A stretch of 64,000 bases of DNA from Bacillus sp. Marseille-P3661. GTDB taxonomy: Bacteria > Bacillota > Bacilli > Bacillales > Bacillaceae_J. Positions 27,945 to 36,591 of this stretch are shown piece after piece (the stretch's first letter is position 1; every line of letters starts with the position of its first letter). A program made the translations under genes and the position numbers. Under the pieces are notes generated by a model. It made no database searches and had not been told where the DNA came from. It saw nothing but the letters and a program-made list of their open reading frames with translations. The stretch lies in the NCBI RefSeq assembly GCF_900240995.1, contig NZ_LT965956.1, positions 1 to 64,000 on the forward strand, read 5' to 3'.

Positions 27945-28014
27945 GGGGACGTAGGGTCAAAAATGTCCTGATGTTTCGTTTTTCCTCGCTGTAAGGAAAA
28001 TGTCCCTATGTTCC
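27945..28014. repeat. Imperfect nested inverted repeat (REP-like)
   Basis: GGGGACGTAGGG pairs with CCCTATGTTCC, and inside it TTTTCCT pairs with AGGAAAA. No T-run follows, so it is not a plain terminator; it resembles the dispersed GGGGACA-type palindromes of Bacillus genomes, compare 62028-62087. The rest of the 342-base gap to 28265 shows no gene. Confidence 0.45.
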
Positions 28015-28197
28015 TGCAAGGCTATTCTCGAAATCCTAAATGATAGAGCATGGGGATAATGATGAGGAGATGGAAGAGTTTTTTCACGATAATACAACTC
28101 ATAAAATTTTAACTATAATTCAGCGGCGTTGGTCTAAGTCAGGATTAACGCTTTTTCTCATTGAAGGTATTAGCTAAATTTCCTTTTCATTTTATAA

Positions 28198-28249
28198 GAA
28201 AAAAGCCCTCGATAAGATATTCAAACTGCTTAAAATCTCTCGAAAGCTT
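28198..28249 (-). terminator. Probable terminator of the MaoC gene
   Basis: Imperfect hairpin (AGCTTTCGAGAGAT against ATCTTATCGAGGGCT on the minus strand) followed by a T-run on that strand. Confidence 0.5.
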
Positions 28250-28264
28250 TTACAATGATTTTTA

Positions 28265-28708
28265 TTAATCTTCACTCTTTCTAAAGCTTAACATTTTGGC
28301 TACTAAACTTTGACAAACCTCATTATGTTGATTTAAAGTTTCACACTCAACAAAAAGAAGAGCTTGGTTCGGTTTTGAAGTAGAAGGTTTGATCTTTTTA
28401 ATTGTGCTCTTTACATATAAAACATCACCTGGGCGAGTGGGCTGTGGCCATTTAATTTCTACTCCAGCTCCAATAAGCCCATGAGCAAAAGGCAGACTTT
28501 CTGTCATTAATCTCATCGTAATCGCTGCAGTATGCCAACCACTAGCCGCTAATCCTTTGAAAAATGTATCTTCTGCTAAATTCTCATCACAATGGAAATC
28601 TTGAGGATCAAACTCACGAGCAAAACTTTTTATTTGGTCTGCGCTTAAATGATATTTTTCACTGATAAAAGTATCGCCAACTTTTAAATCATCAAGATAA
28701 AGTACCAT
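28265..28708 (-). CDS. MaoC-like (R)-enoyl-CoA hydratase/dehydratase
   Basis: About 147 residues, single hot-dog domain. The hydratase motif is present as FDPQDFHCDENLAEDTFFKGLAASGWHT, holding the Asp/His dyad region. It should act on acyl-CoA thioesters in the cytoplasm. Start at 28708 is seven bases after GGAGG; the seven extra codons upstream are not needed. It stands alone on the minus strand with a perfect palindrome in its promoter and next to a divergent catabolic regulon that also handles CoA thioesters. Confidence 0.82.
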   Translation of the reverse strand: MVLYLDDLKVGDTFISEKYHLSADQIKSFAREFDPQDFHCDENLAEDTFFKGLAASGWHTAAITMRLMTESLPFAHGLIGAGVEIKWPQPTRPGDVLYVKSTIKKIKPSTSKPNQALLFVECETLNQHNEVCQSLVAKMLSFRKSED

Positions 28709-28733
28709 AAAATAGCCTCCTTCATTCATTTAT

Positions 28734-28749
28734 ATATGTACGTACATAT
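28734..28749 (-). promoter_or_regulatory. Perfect palindrome in the MaoC promoter
   Basis: ATATGTACGTACATAT, 16 bases, perfect. It contains the ATGT...ACAT halves typical of PadR-family operators and lies 26 bases before the MaoC start; the PadR gene is the next one upstream. Confidence 0.55.
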
Positions 28750-29069
28750 TTCGAACACACGAAAAAATTTTTTCTTTATTTAAATCTATGTATATTCAAC
28801 TATGATGGTAGTAGTAAAGATATTATCTGTCAAGAAATAATAACCATTATGAAAGAGTTATTAAGTAGGCAGTGGCTATGTAGTTACAAATACAAAAAAT
28901 TGATGAAAATGGAATTGGTAAAGATTTGTTAGAAACATACAACTATACTATATTAAAAGTATCAAAAATTAATAGAATTAGGCGAAATAGCCTTGTACTT
29001 TATCGTTATAAAAAGAAATGCCCTGAAGCAACAAACTAATCAACATAGGTGCCAGGGCTGTTTATATTT
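28750..29069. other. Intergenic region without recognised gene
   Basis: AT-rich. The only structure seen is a wide-loop hairpin (GCCCTG at 29020 with CAGGGC at 29053) that, on the minus strand, could terminate the PadR transcript. Confidence 0.4.
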
Positions 29070-29633
29070 TTATATTTGTTCATTATGATGATCTATGGAG
29101 TTTCGATTAATCTCCTCCATTTGACGTTGAGTTTCATCAATCATGCCCTTTAGGCCAGAAACACGGAGATCTAGTGCCATAAGCTGATAAGTCCGCGCTC
29201 GTGGGTTTTTACTAGGACGTCTAGTAATTCTTTTTCTAATTTCCCCCAATTCTTCCACCTGCTGTTCCATACTGTTTAGATTGTTTTCTAGAATTTCCAT
29301 AGCTTTACTATCATCAATGTAATTTGCAAAAAACACTCTTACTAGGAACTCATCTTTTGCTAGCCGATTTTCTGCAGGAGCCATTAGCCACTCTTCTAGA
29401 GATTTTTTTCCTTCAGGTGTAATGCGATAGACTTTTTTATTTGGTTTTGATATTTGTACAATAAGATCAGACTCCACCAATCCACTTTTATTAAGGGTTT
29501 TTAGAGCGGTATAAATTTGGGTTCTACTAGAACTCCAATTATAAGATACTGAGTTTTCAAAAGTTTTATACAACTCGTACCCAGTCATATCTCGAAGTGA
29601 TAGCAATCCAAGTATACAGGCTTTTAGACTCAT
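29070..29633 (-). CDS. PadR-family transcription regulator
   Basis: About 187 residues: N-terminal winged helix (ACILGLLSLRDMTGYELYKTFENS, IYTALKTLNKSGLVES, YRITPEGKKSLEEWL) and a C-terminal helical dimer domain, as in the long PadR/Vir-like group. It is divergent from the crotonase gene that begins the Mo-hydroxylase regulon, with two operator-like motifs in the shared gap, so it is the first candidate for the local regulator. Many PadR repressors respond to phenolic acids; the effector here is unknown. Confidence 0.88.
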   Translation of the reverse strand: MSLKACILGLLSLRDMTGYELYKTFENSVSYNWSSSRTQIYTALKTLNKSGLVESDLIVQISKPNKKVYRITPEGKKSLEEWLMAPAENRLAKDEFLVRVFFANYIDDSKAMEILENNLNSMEQQVEELGEIRKRITRRPSKNPRARTYQLMALDLRVSGLKGMIDETQRQMEEINRNSIDHHNEQI

Positions 29634-29704
29634 GTTTATCTGCTCCTAATCTAAAGTTAATTGTATTAAGTATAACATGCTTTCTGTAACTTAGTAAATA
29701 CCTT

Positions 29705-29726
29705 AATAGTACACATGCGGAATATC
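29705..29726 (-). promoter_or_regulatory. Regulon motif copy 1, upstream of padR
   Basis: Core CACATGCG with flanking ATA and TAT arms, an imperfect copy of the CGYATRCG motif described at 30014-30035, about 70 bases before the padR start codon. Confidence 0.4.
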
Positions 29727-29972
29727 AAATAAAAAATAGCTATTATTCTCTTATAAAAACTTAGGCAATCGAAATATTTATGTGTATTTTAACAACTTAA
29801 TATCCTTTGAAAAGCTTTCCATGGATAATTGCTTTTACAAGTCTAGAAAATCCAATAACACTTTAAGCAGCTTATTGCACTATTTTTCTTTTATATATTG
29901 TTTAAAAACAAGCTTTTACAGGAAGTTGATTTAGGACCGGGAAAATTAATCAAATTTTTTGAAAATTATATA

Positions 29973-30001
29973 TTGCCAAATATTTTGAATTATAATATTA
30001 T
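29973..30001 (+). promoter_or_regulatory. Promoter of crotonase gene 1
   Basis: TTGCCA (29973-29978), 17-base spacer, TATTAT (29996-30001). The same promoter, with the same surrounding bases, is repeated before the second crotonase gene at 46227. Confidence 0.6.
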
Positions 30002-30013
30002 GTACTTAACACA

Positions 30014-30035
30014 TATATAACGCATGCGAAATATA
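30014..30035 (+). promoter_or_regulatory. Regulon motif copy 2, best palindrome
   Basis: TATAT, two bases, CGCATGCG, two bases, ATATA: a symmetrical 22-base site just downstream of the expected start point. Related sites lie at 29705, 36502, 38423, 41957, 42068, 45017 and 46272. Placement after the -10 implies repression. Confidence 0.7.
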
Positions 30036-30069
30036 AAATACATTTACTATGAAAAGGGTTGATTAAGTA

Positions 30070-30840
30070 ATGGATAACAAACTCTACACAAATGTTAAGG
30101 GTTTCGTTGCTGAAATCGTCTTAAACCGTCCTGAATTCCGTAATGCCATAAATTTAGCGATGTGGAAGTCACTTCCAGTAAAGTTGAGAGAGTTCGAACG
30201 AAACCCCGATATACGGGTGATTATCATTACTGGAGAAGGAGACCAAGCTTTTTCAGCTGGTGCGGATTTTGGTGATTTGGCTGCTGTAGCTGGAAATGAG
30301 CAACTCGTAGATCCAATACTTACAGCTGTTGAAGAAACAATGTCAACGATTGAACAATTGACTAAACCGGTCATCGCCAAAATAAATGGAGCCGCGATTG
30401 GCGGTGGATGTGAACTGGCTGCTAGCTGTGATATCCGTATAGCATCCGACCAAGCTAAATTTGGTATCCCTGCTGGTAAACTGGGAATTGCCATTACTGG
30501 ACAGGATACTAGGAGACTATCATCTTTGGTGGGAGTTGGTTGGACTCGCGATTTATTAATGACTGGCCGGATTATTGATTCACAAACCGCTTTACATATT
30601 GGGCTCGTAACTAGGGTTGTACCGCATGAAGAGTTAGATAGAGAAACCGAAATACTGGCGGAACAAATTGGTAAAATGGCAGCGCTTACCTTAAAAGCAG
30701 CAAAGGTTCATTCGTTAGAAATAATAAGAGCTCAAGAACTTACTTCAAAAGATGGGTTCTCCATAGCGAAAGACGCTTGGGCGAGCAATGAGTTTAAGAA
30801 GAGGGTGAGTGCTGTTCGGGAAAAGAGTAAGACTAAGTGA
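30070..30840 (+). CDS. Crotonase-family enzyme (enoyl-CoA hydratase/hydrolase-like), copy 1
   Basis: About 256 residues, crotonase fold acting on acyl-CoA thioesters. The oxyanion-hole segments are present (FSAGADFGDLA; NGAAIGGGCELA). The two usual hydratase glutamates are not: the QPE position reads IPAG, and the second aligns with Asp in WTRDLLMTG. It may therefore catalyse a different crotonase reaction such as thioester hydrolysis, isomerisation or ring opening. A near-identical paralogue lies at 46327. It starts a run with a metallo-hydrolase and an acyl-CoA ligase. Confidence 0.85.
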   Translation: MDNKLYTNVKGFVAEIVLNRPEFRNAINLAMWKSLPVKLREFERNPDIRVIIITGEGDQAFSAGADFGDLAAVAGNEQLVDPILTAVEETMSTIEQLTKPVIAKINGAAIGGGCELAASCDIRIASDQAKFGIPAGKLGIAITGQDTRRLSSLVGVGWTRDLLMTGRIIDSQTALHIGLVTRVVPHEELDRETEILAEQIGKMAALTLKAAKVHSLEIIRAQELTSKDGFSIAKDAWASNEFKKRVSAVREKSKTK

Positions 30841-30870
30841 GATTCATTCATTAATCGGAGGTGCAAATAA

Positions 30871-31638
30871 GTGAGCGGACTTAAATTATACATGTTCTCA
30901 TGTGGAACTCTCGAGTTTGACCCATCATTATTTTTACCAGATTTAGAGAAGGGAAAAAAGGTAAACGGACCTGTTCCATTTTATCTGTTGGAACATCCTA
31001 AAGGAAGGGTTTTAGTAGATACAGGGTGCCATCCATCGGTTGTTGAAGACCCATTAAAGGCCTGGGGAGGATTAACAAGGGCTTTTTATCCCAAAGTTAA
31101 TAAGAACGACTTAGCATCTGAGCAATTGCTACAGATGGGAATTGACCCTGATTCTATTGACATCGTGGTATGCACACATCTGCATATGGATCATGCGGGA
31201 GGGAATTGTTTGTTCCCTAATGCTAAATTTTTAGTTCATAGAAAAGAGTGGGAGACAGTTCAAGATCCTTCTCTAGAAGGAAAGGGCTATTTTCGAAAGG
31301 ATTGGGACCATCCCTTAAATTACATCCAAGTTGAGGATGGGTATGACATCTTTGGTGATGGCAGCGCTGTTCTCCAATTTCTCCCTGGACACTCGCCCGG
31401 TCATATGGGAGTGATTCTTAAGCTTGATAATTCTGGAACTGTAGTTCTTGCTATTGATGCTGTACCCATGGCTGAAAATATAAAAGGTCCGTTGCCAAAG
31501 AATATTACAAATGTAGAGGAGACGCAAAGCTCAGTAAATAAGGTGAAGAGCTTGGTTTCCCAAGGTGCACGTGTAATCTCAGGGCATGATCCAGATCAAT
31601 GGGCGACCTTAAAAAAGGCACCAGCCTATCTCGATTAA
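30871..31638 (+). CDS. Metallo-beta-lactamase-fold hydrolase (lactonase-like)
   Basis: About 255 residues. The metal motif is HLHMDHAGG, with later ligands in FLPGHSPGHMG and LAIDAVPMAE and the terminal His in SGHDPDQW. The overall layout resembles the AiiA/AttM type lactonases (VHRKEWE). GTG start after CGGAGGTG. It could hydrolyse a lactone or thioester intermediate of the pathway. The first ~25 codons are repeated at 47134 after the second crotonase gene. Confidence 0.85.
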   Translation: MSGLKLYMFSCGTLEFDPSLFLPDLEKGKKVNGPVPFYLLEHPKGRVLVDTGCHPSVVEDPLKAWGGLTRAFYPKVNKNDLASEQLLQMGIDPDSIDIVVCTHLHMDHAGGNCLFPNAKFLVHRKEWETVQDPSLEGKGYFRKDWDHPLNYIQVEDGYDIFGDGSAVLQFLPGHSPGHMGVILKLDNSGTVVLAIDAVPMAENIKGPLPKNITNVEETQSSVNKVKSLVSQGARVISGHDPDQWATLKKAPAYLD

Positions 31639-31655
31639 TTTTTAGGGGGAAAAGT

Positions 31656-33179
31656 ATGAAAAAACAGTTGATTGGCAGTATTGGCAGTATGGTTAAAAAG
31701 CAAGCTCGAATTTATGGAGATAAACCTTTGTTTATCAAGGACGATGTCATTCGCACATATCAAGATTTCGATTTTCGAACAGATCGATTGGCAAGTGGAC
31801 TCATCCATCTTGGTATAACTACTGGAAAACCAATAGCAACCTATCTTAAAAACTCGATTGAACTGCTGGAAGCATATACAGCAATTGGAAAAGCAAAAGC
31901 TGCGACCGTCTGTGTAAATTCAGCTCTAACCCCAAGAGAAATCACATATATTTTTCAGGATTCTGAAGCCGAGATTATCATTACTGATGATGAGCATCTT
32001 AATAATGTAGAGCAAGTATTAGCTGATTGTCCGTGCGTTAAGCACGTCATAGTAGTAGGTGAATCGGGAGATCATTTAGCTTTTGAAGATGTGCTTACAA
32101 TGTCTTTGTATACGGAATTACCTGATGTAACAGGGGACGACTTATTTTCAATCGTTTATACATCTGGTACAACTGGGCAACCGAAGGGAACTCGGCTAAC
32201 TCATAGGAATTGGACTTGGGTAACTGCTGCTTGTGTGGATGCACTGAACTTCGAGGAAGATGACATCTTTGTTAGTAGCTTGCCGCTATTTCACTCCTAT
32301 GCCGTAAATACATGTTTTCTTCAGGTTATTTATACAGGAGCAACAGAAGTATTAATAGAACGTTTTTCTCCAACGGCTGTATTAAATGCAATCCAAAAGT
32401 ATAAAGGTACAGTCTTTCCAGGAGTACCAACTATGTTTAATTACTTAACGAATTTTGCAGAACGTAAGCAATATGATACAAGTACATTAAGAATGGCTAT
32501 TTCAGCGGGTGCTGTTCTGACGGAAAAAGTTATAAGTGACTTTGAAAAAGAATTTAATATTAAAATCTATAATGGATGGGGAAGTACAGAAACTGCAACC
32601 TTTGCAACCTTTGAAAGAGTGGGAGATGAACAATTACCTGGATCATGCGGTTTACCTTTACCAGGATGTACCATCCGTATTGTAGATGAAAATGGAGAAG
32701 ACTGTGCACCTGGGGTGCGTGGTGAAATGATTATTCGTGGCCCAAATGTCATGATGGGATATCAAAAAAAGCCAATAGAAACGAATAAGGCATTAAAAAA
32801 TAACTGGTATCACACTGGAGATGTTGCTTATATTGATGAAAATGGGTACATTTTCGTAATCGATAGATTAAAAGATATTATCATTTCTGGTGGTTATAAT
32901 GTTGCACCTAAGGAAGTGGAGGATGCGATCATAGAACATCCTGCGGTATTAGATGCTGCAGTTGTTGGGTTACCAGATGAAGCTTTAGGCCAGGTAATCA
33001 AGGCGTTTGTTGTGCTTAAGGAAGGACAGTTTATAACTTCCCAAGAATTACTTGACAGTTGCCGTCTTTCATTAGGTAAATACAAGCTTCCACGTTTTAT
33101 TGAATTTGTTGAAAGCCTGCCTAGAACTACCTCCGGAAAGATTCAGCGTTTTGCATTAGTAGAAAAACAAAAAGTATAA
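31656..33179 (+). CDS. Acyl-CoA synthetase (AMP-forming ligase)
   Basis: About 507 residues, ANL superfamily. P-loop-like YTSGTTGQPKGT, the GWGSTET adenylate motif, YHTGDVAYIDENGY and the C-terminal lysine in PRTTSGKIQRF are all present. It makes a CoA thioester from a carboxylic acid and ATP. Start at 31656 follows GGGGGA; an ORF extension to 31599 overlaps the previous gene. With a CoxLMS-type hydroxylase downstream it resembles the ligase-plus-Mo-hydroxylase logic of 2-furoate degradation; the real acid substrate is unknown. Confidence 0.9.
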   Translation: MKKQLIGSIGSMVKKQARIYGDKPLFIKDDVIRTYQDFDFRTDRLASGLIHLGITTGKPIATYLKNSIELLEAYTAIGKAKAATVCVNSALTPREITYIFQDSEAEIIITDDEHLNNVEQVLADCPCVKHVIVVGESGDHLAFEDVLTMSLYTELPDVTGDDLFSIVYTSGTTGQPKGTRLTHRNWTWVTAACVDALNFEEDDIFVSSLPLFHSYAVNTCFLQVIYTGATEVLIERFSPTAVLNAIQKYKGTVFPGVPTMFNYLTNFAERKQYDTSTLRMAISAGAVLTEKVISDFEKEFNIKIYNGWGSTETATFATFERVGDEQLPGSCGLPLPGCTIRIVDENGEDCAPGVRGEMIIRGPNVMMGYQKKPIETNKALKNNWYHTGDVAYIDENGYIFVIDRLKDIIISGGYNVAPKEVEDAIIEHPAVLDAAVVGLPDEALGQVIKAFVVLKEGQFITSQELLDSCRLSLGKYKLPRFIEFVESLPRTTSGKIQRFALVEKQKV

Positions 33180-33239
33180 AATACAGATATAATAAACTGA
33201 ATATTAAAAGTATTCACGTTATAGGGAGGCATTAAGAAG

Positions 33240-34004
33240 ATGGATCTTCAAATTAAAAATAAAATTGTTTTAGTTACAGGAAGCGGTCAAGGAGTCGGCA
33301 AAGAAATCGGCATGGCATTTGCTATGGAAGGGGCTCATGTGATTTTTCATTACTTGAGCTCTGGTGCTGGTGCCGTGCAGGCTGTTCAAGAGGCCCAAAA
33401 TCTTGGTGTAAAGTCGATGGCTGTAAAGGCAGACATCACAAAAGCTGATGAAGTTCAAAAGATGGTTAAAGATATAGAAGAGGAATTTGGTGGAATAGAC
33501 ATATTAGTCAATAATGCTGCTTATGTCAAACAACAAAAATTTTTAGAGTCCAAACCTGAAGAATGGGTGCCACAAATCGAGGTTACTCTTAATGGAAACA
33601 TGCTAGTTACACAAGCTGTTTTGCAAGTAATGATGAAACAAAAGAGTGGGTCAATCATCAATATTACTGGAGATTCAGGCCGTGTAGGGGAATCAGGGCT
33701 TACAGTAACCGCTACAGCTCGAGCAGGAACTATAGGCTTTACAAAATCTCTTGCAAAGGAAATGGCTCGTTATAATATTCGAGTAAATTGTGTATCCCTT
33801 GGTTTAGTAGAAACGCCTAGTTTTGCTAAACATGTCGGTGGTGTCAGCCCTGAAATCATGAAAAAAATAATTTCTGCTTATCCGATCAGAAGACTAGGTA
33901 AGCCAGAAGACGTTCCTCCACCAGTTCTCTTGTTAGCCTCTCCGCTTTCAAGTTGGGTAACCGGTCAAGTGTTTGCTATTAATGGTGGGTATTCAATGGT
34001 TTAA
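33240..34004 (+). CDS. SDR-family protein with substituted active site
   Basis: About 254 residues with a classical Rossmann SDR layout: TGSGQGVGKEIG cofactor loop, DILVNNAAY, RVNCVSLG and the terminal GQVFAINGGYSMV. The catalytic YxxxK is not seen: the aligned stretch reads LTVTATARAGTIGF, putting Thr at the Tyr position and Arg at the Lys position. It may be a non-reducing SDR (binding, isomerase or hydratase-like) or use other residues. GGGAGG ribosome site; in line with the ligase and the Mo-hydroxylase genes. Confidence 0.8.
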   Translation: MDLQIKNKIVLVTGSGQGVGKEIGMAFAMEGAHVIFHYLSSGAGAVQAVQEAQNLGVKSMAVKADITKADEVQKMVKDIEEEFGGIDILVNNAAYVKQQKFLESKPEEWVPQIEVTLNGNMLVTQAVLQVMMKQKSGSIINITGDSGRVGESGLTVTATARAGTIGFTKSLAKEMARYNIRVNCVSLGLVETPSFAKHVGGVSPEIMKKIISAYPIRRLGKPEDVPPPVLLLASPLSSWVTGQVFAINGGYSMV

Positions 34005-34089
34005 TTCTAGTAAATTAAGAAGACAGTGGGAATATAGAGTTTATTATACATTACTTTATATATTCTTAGGGAGTGGGAGGTAAAAAATA

Positions 34090-36486
34090 ATGAAGACCGA
34101 CATTCACGAGATTGGAATTTCGGAAACAAAAGAAAAAAAGGTGGCAATGAAAAAGAACAAAAGTCTTTTCGGAGCCCCAGTTCCCCGAAAAGAAGATGCT
34201 CGCTTACTTACTGGACGTAGTCAATACATCAGTGATTTACATTTACCAGGGATGTTACATGCGGCCTTCGTACGAAGTCCACTGGCACATGCTAAAATAA
34301 CATCTTTTAATATAGAAGAAACTGTAGACATGGAAGGAGTTGAAGCAATCTTAACGGGAGAAGATCCTGAGGTTTCAAGTCTTTCACTTCGAGCTATTTC
34401 GGAATTGTCAACTTATAAAACTACTAAACAACCGATATTAGCTTGGCCAAAGGTCAGGTACTGTGGAGAGCCTGTTGCCGTTGTAGCTGCTACAGATCGC
34501 TATGTTGCAGAGGATGCTGCAGAGCTAGTAGATGTAGATTATGATGAGTTGCCAGTAGTGATAGATGCATCAACGGCTGTAAATTCAGAACCTGCATTAG
34601 TACATGATGAGGCACCAGATAATGTTCTTGTATATAGGAAATTTGATAATGGTGATTGTGAAGATGCCATAGCTAATGCGGAGCTTGTTGTTAGACGGAC
34701 TTTTAAGACGAACCGCCACCAGGGTGCTCCGATGGAGGGGCGGGCATGTGTGGCCGTATGGGAAAGTTTGGAGCGAAAACTTACCCTGTACAGTTCCACT
34801 CAAGTGCCACATTTAGTGCGTCATGGTTTGGCAGATGTATTAGGGCTTTCAGAAAACCAAATTCAAGTCATTACACAGGATGTTGGTGGTGGATTTGGTG
34901 TAAAGGCTATTTTCTATCCTGAGGATGTTGCGATTTGTCTATTGGCGATGAAAACGGGGCGTCCTGTTAAATGGGTTGAGGACCGAAGAGAGGGTCTAGC
35001 TACTAATACTCATTCAAGAGAACAAAGACATGATATTGAAGTAGCTTTCGATTCTGAAGGGCACATTTTAGCAGTAAAAGATCGTATTCTTTGTGACGTA
35101 GGTGCATACTCAGTTTATCCATGGACAGCTGGAATTGAGCCACTTATGGCTGGAGGACTATTGACAGGACCTTATAAGGTTGAAAATTATTTCTGCGAAA
35201 CCTATGGGGTTTGTACCAATAAAGCTCCCGCCGGTCCATATCGTGGTGTAGCACGCCCTGCGACTACATTTGTAATGGAAAGAGTTATGGATATTGCTGC
35301 GCGCTCGCTGAATATAGATCCTGTTGAAATTCGACTACGTAATCTTGTTATGCCTGAAGATCTTCCATATAAATCAGCTACTAAGTTGATTCATGATAGC
35401 GAAGCATACCCAGTATGCCTAGACAAAGTATTGGAAGCGATAGATTACGATAAATTGAGAGTTGAGCAGAAAAAGTTACGTCAACAAGGAAGGTATATCG
35501 GAATTGGAATTGCTTGTTACAATGAATTGACAGGTTTAGGAAAGAAGGCCTCTGCTGGACCAAGAATGGAATTTCGGACTGGTCATGAAGCAATGACTAT
35601 TCGGATTGACCCAAGCGGAAAAGTCTCTGTTTTAGCTGGAGTGACATCACAGGGCCAAGGGCTGGAGACTACGATGGCTCAATTGGTTGCATCTGAATTA
35701 GGAGTTCCTTTAGAGGATGTTCAAATTCATATGGGAGATACAAAGTTAAGTCTATTTGGATTTGGTGCTTTTGCCAGCCGACAAGCGGTAATTGGTGGTG
35801 GTGCAGCGCTTCGGACTGCAGCGGCTATTAAAGAAAAAGTATTTCAAATTGCTGGTCACATTTTAAAAACATCTCCAGAAAACCTGGAAATGGAGGATGG
35901 TATAATTTGGGATTGTAATAACCCGAACGAAACAACTAGTTTAGCAGACGTCGCTAATATTGCTTATATGCGATCACATCTGTTGCCAAAAGGTATAGAG
36001 CCTGGATTAGAAATGACACGATTCTATGATCCAGTTCACGGAACATTTGCCGGGGGTGCTCAGGCCTTTGTTGTCGAGGTACTTCCTGATACTGGTGAAG
36101 TTTCTATCCTGCGCTGTGTTTGTTCGGAAGATAGTGGAAAGGTTATTAATCCTTTAGTAGTAGATGGCCAATTACATGGAGCTATTGCTCAAGGAATAGG
36201 CGGTGTTTTATATGAACATGTACGCTATGATGAAGACGGTCAATTGCTTTCAGGAAGCTTAATGGATTACTTGCTGCCGACTTCTGCAGAAATCCCAAAT
36301 ATAGAATTGCGTCATGTCTCATTCCCATCTAAGAATCTTGGTGGAATGCGAGGTGCTGGTGAAGGCGGAACTTTAGGTCCTGCTGCGGGTATAGCAAATG
36401 CTGTTGCTGATGCTTTAAGCCATCTTAATATCGAGATAAATGAATTGCCCATTACTCCATCCAAGGTTAGGGATTTAATGCGCTAA
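34090..36486 (+). CDS. Molybdenum hydroxylase large subunit (CoxL/xanthine dehydrogenase family)
   Basis: About 798 residues. Typical N terminus (GAPVPRKEDARLLTGRSQYISDL), Moco-binding segments TQDVGGGFGVKA, SQGQGLETTMAQLVASELG and the catalytic Glu region GMRGAGEGGTLGPAAGIANAV. The active-site loop reads PYRGVARPA, not the AYRCSFR of true form I CO dehydrogenase, so it is a form-II-like hydroxylase acting on an organic substrate, probably an aromatic or heteroaromatic acyl-CoA given the ligase nearby. It uses the Mo-cytosine dinucleotide type cofactor by family. ATG at 34090 has GGGAGG nine bases upstream; an alternative ATG at 34147 has AAGGTGG. Confidence 0.92.
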   Translation: MKTDIHEIGISETKEKKVAMKKNKSLFGAPVPRKEDARLLTGRSQYISDLHLPGMLHAAFVRSPLAHAKITSFNIEETVDMEGVEAILTGEDPEVSSLSLRAISELSTYKTTKQPILAWPKVRYCGEPVAVVAATDRYVAEDAAELVDVDYDELPVVIDASTAVNSEPALVHDEAPDNVLVYRKFDNGDCEDAIANAELVVRRTFKTNRHQGAPMEGRACVAVWESLERKLTLYSSTQVPHLVRHGLADVLGLSENQIQVITQDVGGGFGVKAIFYPEDVAICLLAMKTGRPVKWVEDRREGLATNTHSREQRHDIEVAFDSEGHILAVKDRILCDVGAYSVYPWTAGIEPLMAGGLLTGPYKVENYFCETYGVCTNKAPAGPYRGVARPATTFVMERVMDIAARSLNIDPVEIRLRNLVMPEDLPYKSATKLIHDSEAYPVCLDKVLEAIDYDKLRVEQKKLRQQGRYIGIGIACYNELTGLGKKASAGPRMEFRTGHEAMTIRIDPSGKVSVLAGVTSQGQGLETTMAQLVASELGVPLEDVQIHMGDTKLSLFGFGAFASRQAVIGGGAALRTAAAIKEKVFQIAGHILKTSPENLEMEDGIIWDCNNPNETTSLADVANIAYMRSHLLPKGIEPGLEMTRFYDPVHGTFAGGAQAFVVEVLPDTGEVSILRCVCSEDSGKVINPLVVDGQLHGAIAQGIGGVLYEHVRYDEDGQLLSGSLMDYLLPTSAEIPNIELRHVSFPSKNLGGMRGAGEGGTLGPAAGIANAVADALSHLNIEINELPITPSKVRDLMR

Positions 36487-36501
36487 ACTAAATTTTTTAT
36501 A

Positions 36502-36525
36502 TTATAGTCCGTATACGTTATATAA
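36502..36525 (+). promoter_or_regulatory. Regulon motif copy 3, between CoxL and CoxM genes
   Basis: TTATA, three bases, CGTATACG (perfect palindrome), three bases, TATAA. Suggests a separate promoter for the medium-subunit gene. Confidence 0.55.
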
Positions 36526-36591
36526 CTTGAGTGAAATAGTATATATATTATTATCAATGTTTTTTCATGATTCTAAGAAAGGGTGATGGGT

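Noticed and set aside
19850-28110. Related gene remnants at about 19.86 kb and 28.06 kb sharing a DEE/EMEELF-like fragment
   Set aside because: The shared stretch is only about 25 bases with a gap; coincidence cannot be excluded.
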